Of a stretch of 64,000 nucleotides of DNA, positions 44,271 through 52,087 are shown in pieces. The notes below the pieces were generated by a model. That model was not told where the DNA came from. It worked only from the letters and a program-made list of their open reading frames with translations, and made no database searches. Every line of letters begins with the position of its first letter. Positions within the stretch are counted from its first letter, which is position 1. Source of the stretch: Croceibacterium segetis (GTDB lineage: Bacteria; Pseudomonadota; Alphaproteobacteria; Sphingomonadales; Sphingomonadaceae); contig NZ_JAANOZ010000009.1 in assembly GCF_011320115.1 (NCBI RefSeq), positions 81,383 through 145,382 on the forward strand, given 5' to 3'. The translations under genes and the position numbers were made by a program.

Positions 44271-45167
44271 CTACAGTGCGAGAATTAGCCCGTTTGTCTC
44301 GTCAGGATCGAACATCCCAGGACGATCCTCTGGATCGCACCACGTTCCATACACATCGTCCATCAATCCATCGGACGTCATAACCTCAAGGGGAGCCACG
44401 GTCTTCCATCCGTCAACGAACTTGCCCAGTCGATACCGATCCGACGGATCGGGAGTGGAGACACCCGCGAGTTCGTAAGCCGTCGCTAATTCGTGGTCCC
44501 CAATCGACCGGACCGCCAGCTCCATTGATGAATGCTTGCGCAATGCAGCGTCCAGGCACTCGCTATTCAGGCAGGCGAGTTCGGCGATAAGGCGGCCTAG
44601 TAAGACTGGCTCCTCCACGTCCATGGAGCGTTCGCCAGCGAGCTCGGTTCCCGACAGGGGGAAGCGATAAGAGAAGAGTTCGCGGCGCTCACGGAGTTCC
44701 TCGAGCTTAGAGCGCCAAGTCGTCATCCTGTTAGGATCGAGTGTCCGCATGTAGTCGGCGGTACGGTTGAGGATGTTCTGGTGGGTCATCTCTACAGTCT
44801 TTTCGCCTTCCCAAATAACTTGGGGCGAAGTCAGGAGAAATGCGCGGCATGCGTTCAGAACGGCATAATAGTTGAAGTAGGGTACGCCCAGCATGAGGTT
44901 ATGCTCGCGAGCGTAGGCCGCCGAGCCGGCAAGCATGTTAGCGGCCGTAGCGAACTTGATCGCAAGATAGTGGCGGAGCACCCACTGGCTGTTTGCCTCA
45001 ACATCGAAAGCCTTGGCAATAGGAGCGAATTGCCTGCGCCGGTCAGTGCAGTATGTCTGGATCTGCGTCAAAACGGCCTGTCGCGGCAACTCTTCGTAGT
45101 CGTAGCAATAATCCGACCCGGTGGCGCAGCGAATATCCTCGTAGGTGATTGCCGGTCCATCGCTCAT
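44271..45167 (-). CDS. hypothetical cytoplasmic protein, YaaC-like pattern possible
   Basis: 298 residues, soluble, no signal peptide. A Tyr/Glu-rich start (MSDGPAITYEDIRCATGSDY) leads to helical segments (HYLAIKFATAANMLAGSA, YYAVLNACRAFLLTSPQ), a layout reminiscent of HEPN-like or YaaC-like all-helical proteins. I see no catalytic motif that would settle this. ATG 45167 has AAAGG 8 bases upstream; a TTG at 45251 would add 28 residues. It sits alone in the accessory island between the recombinase and the defence locus. Possible cargo or defence gene. Confidence 0.6.
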   Translation of the reverse strand: MSDGPAITYEDIRCATGSDYCYDYEELPRQAVLTQIQTYCTDRRRQFAPIAKAFDVEANSQWVLRHYLAIKFATAANMLAGSAAYAREHNLMLGVPYFNYYAVLNACRAFLLTSPQVIWEGEKTVEMTHQNILNRTADYMRTLDPNRMTTWRSKLEELRERRELFSYRFPLSGTELAGERSMDVEEPVLLGRLIAELACLNSECLDAALRKHSSMELAVRSIGDHELATAYELAGVSTPDPSDRYRLGKFVDGWKTVAPLEVMTSDGLMDDVYGTWCDPEDRPGMFDPDETNGLILAL

Positions 45168-45322
45168 GCGCTTGACCTTTAATCCCCAAGCGGCCCGATG
45201 CGCAATCGTGGGGTCTCGCCGCTCCGGACCACCCGGCGTAATTGTCGCCAATTGGTTTTATGTTAAATCTATCGACCTAACGAACCGGTCTAGAAATATT
45301 TCGCTGTCCTACACGTACCAAT

Positions 45323-45448
45323 ATGGTTATCTGGTCGCGCATGGAGTCGCTCTTGCCCATGCTCACCAATCCGCTCTGGCTGACCGCCCTCGCCTCGCTC
45401 GTTACCAGCCTGTCGTCGCTCGTCTGGGCCGTACGCCGCAAACGCTAG
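45323..45448 (+). CDS. putative 41-residue membrane peptide
   Basis: A short ORF with one hydrophobic segment (PLWLTALASLVTSLSSLVWA) and a basic end RRKR, as in small holin-like or single-span proteins. An internal ATG at 45341 is an alternative start; neither has a strong ribosome-binding site. Its stop overlaps that of the opposite-strand micro-ORF ending at 45445. Weak support. Confidence 0.35.
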   Translation: MVIWSRMESLLPMLTNPLWLTALASLVTSLSSLVWAVRRKR

Positions 45449-45540
45449 AACCACGCCGCCCACGCGCGCCAGGCGTAGCCAAACCCGTTGGCGAGCGACA
45501 GCAACGCCAGCGCCAGTAAGACGGCGAACTCGATGTGCAT
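45445..45540 (-). CDS. putative 31-residue membrane peptide
   Basis: The ORF starts at ATG 45538-45540 (an in-frame GTG at 45561 would add 7 residues) and reads MHIEFAVLLALALLSLANG, continuing with a Trp-rich end (WRAWAAWF). It follows the DUF6961-like gene closely on the same strand and converges on the micro-ORF at 45323. One transmembrane helix is likely. Weak support because it is so short. Confidence 0.35.
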   Translation of the reverse strand: MHIEFAVLLALALLSLANGFGYAWRAWAAWF

Positions 45541-45570
45541 CCAGTGGTCTCTGTTCTGCACGCCGCCGGC

Positions 45571-45780
45571 CTAGTGGATTGACCCCGAGCGAACGTAGAG
45601 CAGCTCGGTGATCCTCTCAATGATCGCCTGGTAAGTGCGCGCGCCTTCGTGGTCGCCGGCGTCGAGCAGCTCATCGCAGCGGAATGCCGCCATGACGCCG
45701 GCGTCCTCGCCATGCTCGGCGACATAATGCTGGGCGCAGGCCCACAGCTCCCAATCGCTGATGGAGCTCACGGCGCGCAC
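45571..45780 (-). CDS. DUF6961-like small protein
   Basis: 69 residues. The pattern SDWELWACAQHYVAEHGEDA followed by a helical tail with GDHEGARTYQAIIERITELL fits the small DUF6961-type proteins common in sphingomonads, often in phage-like or accessory DNA. Function unknown. GTG 45780 is chosen because AGAGG lies 7 bases upstream; a TTG at 45810 adds 10 residues. It heads a short leftward unit with the 31-residue peptide. Confidence 0.6.
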   Translation of the reverse strand: MRAVSSISDWELWACAQHYVAEHGEDAGVMAAFRCDELLDAGDHEGARTYQAIIERITELLYVRSGSIH

Positions 45781-45833
45781 GTTCGAACCTCTTTGCCCTT
45801 TGTTATCCAACTGCCCTTACCCTCAACTCCACC

Positions 45834-46433
45834 ATGGCACGCACTAGCTATCTCGGCGGGTCAACCGTCATCCATGGCGGCTCCGGCTGGTTCGGCCGGG
45901 CCGCGAAGACGAAGGGTTACGCCGAGGCCTTATGTGAACTCAAGGCGGAGCAGGAGGCTTACAAGAACGAGCTCCGCGAACGCGCGCGCATCGATGCCCT
46001 GGTCGCTGCCGTGCACGACGGCAGCGACGTGCCGGCGATGAACCTTGCCGAAGTTGTCGAGCTCGCACGGTTTGAAAAGGAGCTTTCTGCAATCTGCTTG
46101 CGCTCACCTAACGGGCCGCCGGAGTCTGACCGAGCCAGAATGAGAGAGGATGCGCGGTGGGCAAGACGAGAGACGTTTTCGCTCTGGGCCTTCAATGACT
46201 GCAAGGGACGGCGCGCTATCGCGCTTTGTCACATCAAAAAACCGCATTCAAAGGTGATCGGCTTCTACGCGGATGAGCAAGCGGTCCGAGACGAGGCAGC
46301 TGCGAATGGTTGGTTCATGACCGAGAATTGGGACCTTAGCGGCGTGGCCGATGCTGAGTTGCGCAAAGGGTGGCGAGCACGTTCGTCGGCAAAGCGGCAT
46401 CGGTTTTGGTCCACACTTTCGAAGCTCCGCTAA
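45834..46433 (+). CDS. hypothetical accessory protein with STVI-WFG start motif
   Basis: 199 residues, soluble. The N-terminus YLGGSTVIHGGSGWFGRAA resembles the start of the following gene. A charged helix follows (EALCELKAEQEAYKNELRER), then a region with FSLWAFNDCKGRRAIALCH and VIGFYADEQAVRDEAAANGW. No enzymatic motif is recognised. Probably an island-specific cargo gene, with a small spacing (36 bp) to the next gene on the same strand. Confidence 0.55.
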   Translation: MARTSYLGGSTVIHGGSGWFGRAAKTKGYAEALCELKAEQEAYKNELRERARIDALVAAVHDGSDVPAMNLAEVVELARFEKELSAICLRSPNGPPESDRARMREDARWARRETFSLWAFNDCKGRRAIALCHIKKPHSKVIGFYADEQAVRDEAAANGWFMTENWDLSGVADAELRKGWRARSSAKRHRFWSTLSKLR

Positions 46434-46468
46434 GCCAAGCAACGAAACCAACGGGTGACGAGGAAAGC

Positions 46469-46780
46469 ATGGGACGCGGCGGTTATAATGGTGCGGGTAC
46501 GGTGATCGGCCCCCAAGATCACAGCTGGTTCGGCAACGGTCCGGTGGTCGCATCAACCAACGGGCAAGGTGGCGAGCCCAAGCCCAAGAAGCCGTTGGAC
46601 GCTGAAGCGGACGCGCGCATTTCGCAGCTCAAAAGGGACGTGCAGGCCCAGCTCTTGGCGGCTCGAGGCGCCGTCCGCCTGTACGAGGAGTGTCGACAGG
46701 AGCTCATCCGTCTGCTCGCTGAATACGGCCTCCCTAGAGACTCTTATCCCGAAGCGGAGCGGGCCCCGCTCCTTGATTAG
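46469..46780 (+). CDS. hypothetical small accessory protein with GTVI-WFG start motif
   Basis: 103 residues. The start GRGGYNGAGTVIGPQDHSWFG shares the [ST]TVI...WFG element with the gene just upstream, followed by a Pro/Lys linker (GGEPKPKKPLDAEAD) and a coiled helix (RISQLKRDVQAQLLAARGAV). GAGG precedes ATG 46469. Function unknown; the N-terminal element may be a shared targeting or binding motif. Confidence 0.55.
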   Translation: MGRGGYNGAGTVIGPQDHSWFGNGPVVASTNGQGGEPKPKKPLDAEADARISQLKRDVQAQLLAARGAVRLYEECRQELIRLLAEYGLPRDSYPEAERAPLLD

Positions 46781-46813
46781 CGGCCTCGCAAGAATAGCCT
46801 GGCCCGCCAATGA

Positions 46814-47749
46814 TCAGATGGATTGGCGGCGTTTTCGCAACATTTCACCGGCGGGAACGCGGTCATATTGACCCGGAAAGAAAAACACGAACCACTCCTT
46901 GGTCACATTCCAAAGGGCCTCCGGGCTATAGCCGTGATCGGACGGAAGCGCGGCGGCGATGGTCCGAACCGCTACGTCGTCGGTCAGACCGTCTGTCGTA
47001 AGCTTATCCAGCTCCTGCATCCACCGCACCTGCCGAAGCATCGCGCCGATAAAGGCAGTGAACGCGCCCTCGTTCAGACCGGCGGGTGCTTCCAGAAACG
47101 CCAAGTCCTGTTGCGCTGCCGTCTTGGCGTTCGACAACAGAATGTCGCCTACACTGCCGTCGTAAACCCGGAAAAGTAGGTCTGGCCGTGGGCAGGTGGG
47201 CAACCAAAAGGAAGATGCGATTGAAGGTGACCAGTCCGGAGCCGGGATCTCCACGACTGGAAAACGTGACGCTAGCGCGGTTGCCGCCGCTGCAACCGCA
47301 GCTTGGACTTCGCGCGTCGCTGGCGACACCGAACCGAACAGCTCGGCCTCAAATGCCTCAAGCTCCGGATGCGGACCGTCCAATGCGACGAGGAGTTCCA
47401 AATTTGCAGGCTCCACCCACCCAAGTGCACGGCCGGTGATATTCGCCGATCCAACGAGCCGCCGTTCACCCGTGCGGAACAGCTTGGCGTGAAGGTGCGC
47501 CTGTAGAAAGAGCTTACTGCCGTCTCGGGCAGCCAGTAAGTCGAGCACTTCGAGATCAGATACACCGGAAGCCACCTCGTCAGGTCGCCAGCGCGTCACG
47601 CACGTGACCGGCACCTCCCTCGGTGTTGCTGATAGCAAACGCGACAGTGCCTCTTGCTTGATGAAAGGGGCGACAAGGAGCACCGGGTGGGCGGCATCCT
47701 TCAGGAGTGAGAGCAGCTGGTCTCCCGCCCCCGCCATCTCAGAGGTCAT
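46814..47749 (-). CDS. phospholipase-D-family nuclease-like protein, last gene of the defence operon
   Basis: 311 residues. The PLD active-site element is HLHAKLFRTGERRLVGSANITG (His-x-Lys plus downstream Gly-Ser-Asn) near residues 85-110, occurring once, as in nuclease-type members that dimerise to form one active site. The rest has no recognised domain. It overlaps the end of the GHKL ATPase gene and is transcribed with the phosphorothioation cassette, so it is a candidate DNA-cleaving effector. ATG 47749 is the first ATG; an ATG at 47734 is possible. Assignment to SspH or another Ssp letter is not certain. Confidence 0.7.
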   Translation of the reverse strand: MTSEMAGAGDQLLSLLKDAAHPVLLVAPFIKQEALSRLLSATPREVPVTCVTRWRPDEVASGVSDLEVLDLLAARDGSKLFLQAHLHAKLFRTGERRLVGSANITGRALGWVEPANLELLVALDGPHPELEAFEAELFGSVSPATREVQAAVAAAATALASRFPVVEIPAPDWSPSIASSFWLPTCPRPDLLFRVYDGSVGDILLSNAKTAAQQDLAFLEAPAGLNEGAFTAFIGAMLRQVRWMQELDKLTTDGLTDDVAVRTIAAALPSDHGYSPEALWNVTKEWFVFFFPGQYDRVPAGEMLRKRRQSI

Positions 47750-49562
47750 CGGCGGCAAGAAAGGCTTTCGCCATCTGACCCCAATCTTGCCGCATGTCTT
47801 TCAAACGATCGAGTCGGTCACGGGAGATCTCCTCGATTTCGAGGCGCGCCCAGGCGGCAAATAACATGCGCAAGGTAGTCGACGCATCACCGACTCGCTT
47901 GAGCAAAACAGCCTCGCTCACCTCTTCATTAAATTCCGGGCTGAGCACTTCGAGCAGACGGCGGTACGCCGGATGTGAGCTGTTGAAGACGATCTCAGTT
48001 AAACCGCCGGGCTTGCTTTCCACCTTGAAAAAGGCGTGCCCCTCCCAATCCTCGATGAGGAACAGAACCTTTCGCTTTCGATCCTGCGCAGTCTGCGCCA
48101 TTTCGGCGGCAATGTCCGGCTCGTAGTGCTTCTTCTCGAGATCCTTGATCAGCGCATCTTTCGATTGGTCGTCGAGTTCTTGCGTGTCGGAAGCGATAGG
48201 TTTGTGGTCGGCGCGATCACGGAAAGCACGGGTTGCTCGATCGTCGGTGGTCGGCTGTTCGTGCCGGGGGTCGCCGCGAGTGCGCGAGCCCTTCGTCTGA
48301 GCTTCGAGCCGCTTGCGCACCTCACTCAGTTGACGACGAATGTAGCTAGCGATGTCGATAAGGTGATACCTCGGATCGCCCTCTTCAAGCAGTCGCTGTT
48401 TGAATGCCGTCGAAGTTTCTCCTTGCTCCGCTTCTTCTTCCCAATCGAACTTGGCCATTCGTGCGAAGTGCGTAGCGGCCTGCTTGTTATTTGTAACACC
48501 GAAGATCTCATCGAGGGCCGGCGGAAAATCGACCTCGACGCCCCACCAGCGCTCCACGGGATCGTACGAGTTGACCCATTGATCGTCCAAATCGAGCTCG
48601 CGGTCGGCACGCACGATCGATACCCCGAGATTCTTTTCCGCGTGCTTGCCGTACGGCGTACTGCCGCGGTTGGTACCATCCGAGGTGACCGTCTCCGGCC
48701 GGGCGTACGAAATCCGAACTGTCACTTCATGGGTGCCACTGTCGATCGTTACGGGGAAACAGTGGTCAACCTCGCCCCAACGTTGGAACATGGGCTGATC
48801 GGCAAAGGGAGCCGGAGTCGAAGTTTGAGCCATCAGGTAAATCGGATCGTTGGCAACCGCCACGCGCTCGGAAACGTCTCCATCGCACATGATCTTAAGC
48901 CGAATAGCGACACGTCCTTGGTCGATGAACTTGCGATAGATCCGGCCGACCAGCATTTCCGTGTGGTGCAGCGTGCCCCGCGCGCCGGCCCAGGTCAGGC
49001 GCGCGGGATCGAGGCTCGACCATACTATGAGTGTGCCTTTGGAGCCGATGCTTCGCGCGCGTTCGCGCCACACCGCCGGAACCGGGTCAGCTTGGGTTGG
49101 TGGGACTTCGTCATAGAGACCCTGCTCGATCTCGCGAACATCCAGATACGAATGAACGGCATTGTCGGGCCCAGCCTGCCACGACCAGACATCCACTCGG
49201 TGGCATTGTGAAATGGAAGCATTGGGCAAGCCCATGCCAAATCGGCCAATCCCGGAACGGTCCTGGAGTCGCATGCCGTTGCCGAACTCGAGCGCCATTG
49301 TGAGGACGTCGGCGTTCATCCCATCACCATTATCGATCACGGCGATTTCGGAGATGCGCGCACGTCGCCGCTCTTGCAGCATAACGCGCTCCTCGACGCA
49401 GATCACTTCGACCTCGCTGGCGTCGGCCTGAATCGAATTGTCGATCAGCTCCGCCAGCGCATAAGCCGTATTTTTGTAGCCGCTGTCGCGAAGCGCCCGT
49501 ACCGTCAGCTCCGGCGGGAAAATCTTTCGCCGAGCACCGCCTTCTGTCTCCACGTCAGTCAT
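47739..49562 (-). CDS. GHKL-type ATPase (MORC/Hsp90-like), defence operon
   Basis: 607 residues. The ATP-binding fold is clear: N box AELIDNSIQAD near residue 37, G1 box VIDNGDGM near 74 and G2 box GIGRFGMGLP near 103. The C-terminal third is charged and coiled (ALIKDLEKKHYEP). Such ATPases act as ATP-gated clamps, as in MORC, MutL and topoisomerases. Start: GGAGG stands 9 bases before ATG 49562, while ATG 49571 would be only one base from it, so 49562 is preferred. The gene overlaps the upstream helicase and downstream PLD genes. Probably part of the restriction arm paired with SspABCD. Confidence 0.75.
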   Translation of the reverse strand: MTDVETEGGARRKIFPPELTVRALRDSGYKNTAYALAELIDNSIQADASEVEVICVEERVMLQERRRARISEIAVIDNGDGMNADVLTMALEFGNGMRLQDRSGIGRFGMGLPNASISQCHRVDVWSWQAGPDNAVHSYLDVREIEQGLYDEVPPTQADPVPAVWRERARSIGSKGTLIVWSSLDPARLTWAGARGTLHHTEMLVGRIYRKFIDQGRVAIRLKIMCDGDVSERVAVANDPIYLMAQTSTPAPFADQPMFQRWGEVDHCFPVTIDSGTHEVTVRISYARPETVTSDGTNRGSTPYGKHAEKNLGVSIVRADRELDLDDQWVNSYDPVERWWGVEVDFPPALDEIFGVTNNKQAATHFARMAKFDWEEEAEQGETSTAFKQRLLEEGDPRYHLIDIASYIRRQLSEVRKRLEAQTKGSRTRGDPRHEQPTTDDRATRAFRDRADHKPIASDTQELDDQSKDALIKDLEKKHYEPDIAAEMAQTAQDRKRKVLFLIEDWEGHAFFKVESKPGGLTEIVFNSSHPAYRRLLEVLSPEFNEEVSEAVLLKRVGDASTTLRMLFAAWARLEIEEISRDRLDRLKDMRQDWGQMAKAFLAADDL

Positions 49563-51213
49563 TCCAAACATCCTCCCAGTTCTTGAATGCGTCAGCCACG
49601 TCGCCGAACCCCGGCAGATCCGGATCGACCACCGTCACAATCTCGGCCGTAGCATTGCCTTTAGCCCGCACGCCGCGCGTCGCACGCCCAACCATCTGAC
49701 TATAGAGCACCAGCGAGCGCGTTGGTCGTGCGATGACTGCGGCGCTGGTCTTGGGTGCGTCGAAACCCGTGGTCAACACGCCGAAATTGCACATGACGAT
49801 CGGGTGCGACGCGCTGCCCTTGTAGCGGCGAATGGCCGCCTCGCGCGGGCTCCGGTCCATGTCCCCGGTCACATAATGCGCTTCGATCCCGCGGACGCTA
49901 AGGACGGAGCGAATGAGCCTTGCATGCTCAACGCTCGCCGCAAACACCACAATGCGCTCGTGCCGTGTGGCGAGGTCTTCAACTGCGCGAACGATCTGCA
50001 AATTTCGTTGTTCGCTTTCGCCCAGCGCCTCCAGCAGAGCTTGGGGAACATCCAGCGCTGTGGCCAAATCCTGAAGATCGACCCCTTCGAGTGATACGCC
50101 GGCTTCCGCATTCAGCGTGCGGAAGGTCGGACGTGCGAGATAACCTTCGGCCATCAAATACTCGACCGGATTCTCGAACCCCGGAACTTCTAGGGTGACC
50201 TTGGAGCCCCCAAAAAAGTCGCTGAGTGCCGTGTCTGCGGCTACGTCAGCCCACGTTCTCCCCGGCGTGGCAGTCAATCCGAGCAAGCGTCCGTGCGGAT
50301 GTTTGGTGGCTAAAGCATCGATCACCCCGCGAAAGGTGGGTGCAATTGCTTGATGCGCCTCGTCAACCACAGTCAGGGTCGTGCGATCTCCCAAGGTCAG
50401 AATGCGATTGGGATCGCGCACGCTCAATGCGTGAAGTTTTTGGAAGCCTCCGACGAGTAGCCCGTCGCGCACATCATGAAGGCTGGGTCGGTGTGCCCCC
50501 CAATTTTTGACCAGCGAGACCGGACGATCGCCCAAGCTTTCCCACGCTCGCTCGAACTCGTCTGCCGCTTGATCGAGCAACTCCGGGCTCGCCGCCAGCC
50601 ACGTGACCAGAGTTGGACCATGGTCGCGGAGATGCGCGCACACAATGTGCATGGCGGTACGTGTCTTACCCGCGCCGGTAGGCATATGCAGCACGGTACG
50701 ACGAGGATGCTGCTCGAGGTTGGCAATGACCTTGACGGCCGCCCGCCGCTGGTAGTCGAACAGCGGATAACCGGCTTCGACCACGGCCGTCGATGCACGG
50801 AGCCTCCCCGTCGCGCGCTCATCCGGCGCAACACCGAAGAAGCCAAACAGCTGCGTCAGCTCGCCTTCGCGTGCGATCTCTGCGGTGAGCCGAGGAAAGA
50901 GCGTGGTGAGCGGCTCGTCTAAGACTGCAAAACATGCGGCGAGCTCCCGTGCTTTGGCGATCGGCAATGCCTCAATCAACTGCCGGCGCAAACCTGCGTC
51001 GCAAAGCAGTGCCGCAGGATCGGCGGTTTCGCGCGCCAATCGACGCAGTCGATCGTCATCGACGAGAGCGGGATCGAGCAGTTCAAGGAGGGCGATCAAT
51101 GGCGCGCCGACGATCTCCCGAACCAGTCGTATCGGCGCTCGATCGAGCAAACGATCGAACGGGAGGCCGCGATCGGCCGCCGTTATTGTCGCTGACTGAC
51201 CTGGATCGCCCAT
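49555..51213 (-). CDS. SF2 DEAD/DEAH-type helicase, defence operon
   Basis: 552 residues. An N-terminal helical region of about 145 residues precedes the helicase core: YQRRAAVKVIANLE, Walker A MPTGAGKT (177-184), DEAH-type VVDEAHQAI near 285, LLGLTATPGRT, VTGDMDRSPR and motif VI QMVGRATRG. This is the layout of restriction-type SF2 helicases. It starts 46 bp after the PAPS-reductase-like gene and overlaps the GHKL ATPase. It is likely the motor of the DNA-restricting arm of the Ssp system; which Ssp letter it corresponds to is not certain. Confidence 0.8.
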   Translation of the reverse strand: MGDPGQSATITAADRGLPFDRLLDRAPIRLVREIVGAPLIALLELLDPALVDDDRLRRLARETADPAALLCDAGLRRQLIEALPIAKARELAACFAVLDEPLTTLFPRLTAEIAREGELTQLFGFFGVAPDERATGRLRASTAVVEAGYPLFDYQRRAAVKVIANLEQHPRRTVLHMPTGAGKTRTAMHIVCAHLRDHGPTLVTWLAASPELLDQAADEFERAWESLGDRPVSLVKNWGAHRPSLHDVRDGLLVGGFQKLHALSVRDPNRILTLGDRTTLTVVDEAHQAIAPTFRGVIDALATKHPHGRLLGLTATPGRTWADVAADTALSDFFGGSKVTLEVPGFENPVEYLMAEGYLARPTFRTLNAEAGVSLEGVDLQDLATALDVPQALLEALGESEQRNLQIVRAVEDLATRHERIVVFAASVEHARLIRSVLSVRGIEAHYVTGDMDRSPREAAIRRYKGSASHPIVMCNFGVLTTGFDAPKTSAAVIARPTRSLVLYSQMVGRATRGVRAKGNATAEIVTVVDPDLPGFGDVADAFKNWEDVWND

Positions 51214-51259
51214 TCCCGCCCCGCGCTTAGTCCCACTAAGTCATCGCCAGCGAGATTAG

Positions 51260-52087
51260 CTACTTATGACATGTTATGCAGAGCTTACCTGCACCATAGA
51301 CCTCATCGTTGTCGATGGAATCCGCGCTAGTCAGTGCATTAATAGGACGTCGAGCACGTAGGCGCTCGATCCGCTTCTCATGATCCCTCCTGATCTGCGC
51401 AAGACGCTCGGGCCTTGAGAGCTCTACGAGCGACTCGCCGTGGCTCCAGGTGAAGGGCGAACCATGCTCGAGGGCATTCTTCTCGTATCGCTTGGCTTCT
51501 TCGAAAGCTTCGGGGTGTTCGTCGAGGAGGCGGGCCCACTCGATCTTCTGCTGATAAAAGCAGAAGGTGCAGCCGCTTCGTGACCGCCAGCGATAATAGT
51601 CTGGAAGGCCCAACCCCGCGGCGTGGAGAATCTCCGAGACGCCAGCCTTGTCGATCCCGGCTGCCCTGAACGGCAGATGGATTTTCAGGCTCTCCTGGCC
51701 CGAGATGTAACCCTCTCGGTAATCCTCGTCAGCGCGAATGGCGACGTAGCTGTTAATGCGCTCACCTCTCGCCAAGGAAGGTTTCAGCCAAGCCTCGAAC
51801 GGCTTGATCTTGAGTTGTCTCGTACACCACCGGGTCTGGGGCGACGGCAGGAAGTTTTTGTATTCCTGCAGCCAAAAATCGAAATCTCTGTCCGGATTAA
51901 GGCGCAGAATTGGCTTGCCTAAGAAGCCCTCGAGCCGGCCGAGGAATTCGTAGACTTCGGGGAGTTCCTTTCCTGTGTCGGTAAAGAAGTATTCGATGTC
52001 GAGTTCGGGCGCAGTCTGGCGCATGTAGACAGCCAGCGCGGCACTGTCGCGGCCGCCTGAGATCCCTAGAACATGCCGCTCATTCAT
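51260..52087 (-). CDS. sspD: PAPS-reductase-like ATP pyrophosphatase, SspD/DndC-like
   Basis: 275 residues. The ATP pyrophosphatase loop SGGRDSAALA is at residues 10-19. Cys residues in RWCTRQLKIKPFE, SGCTFCFYQQK and the terminal CITCHK could hold an Fe-S cluster. In phosphorothioation systems the DndC/SspD subunit activates DNA phosphate by adenylation and receives sulfur from the cysteine desulfurase. It overlaps sspC by ATGA. The position directly after a DUF4007 gene and a large ATPase gene makes it SspD-like rather than a sulfate-assimilation enzyme. Confidence 0.82.
   Translation of the reverse strand: MNERHVLGISGGRDSAALAVYMRQTAPELDIEYFFTDTGKELPEVYEFLGRLEGFLGKPILRLNPDRDFDFWLQEYKNFLPSPQTRWCTRQLKIKPFEAWLKPSLARGERINSYVAIRADEDYREGYISGQESLKIHLPFRAAGIDKAGVSEILHAAGLGLPDYYRWRSRSGCTFCFYQQKIEWARLLDEHPEAFEEAKRYEKNALEHGSPFTWSHGESLVELSRPERLAQIRRDHEKRIERLRARRPINALTSADSIDNDEVYGAGKLCITCHK

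Noticed and set aside
44098..44478. Rightward 126-codon frame near the recombinase
   Set aside because: It overlaps the end of the 44271 gene on the other strand and has no motif or ribosome-binding site.
48036..49211. Rightward 391-codon frame opposite the GHKL ATPase
   Set aside because: No motif; the opposite strand has all GHKL boxes and operon overlaps.
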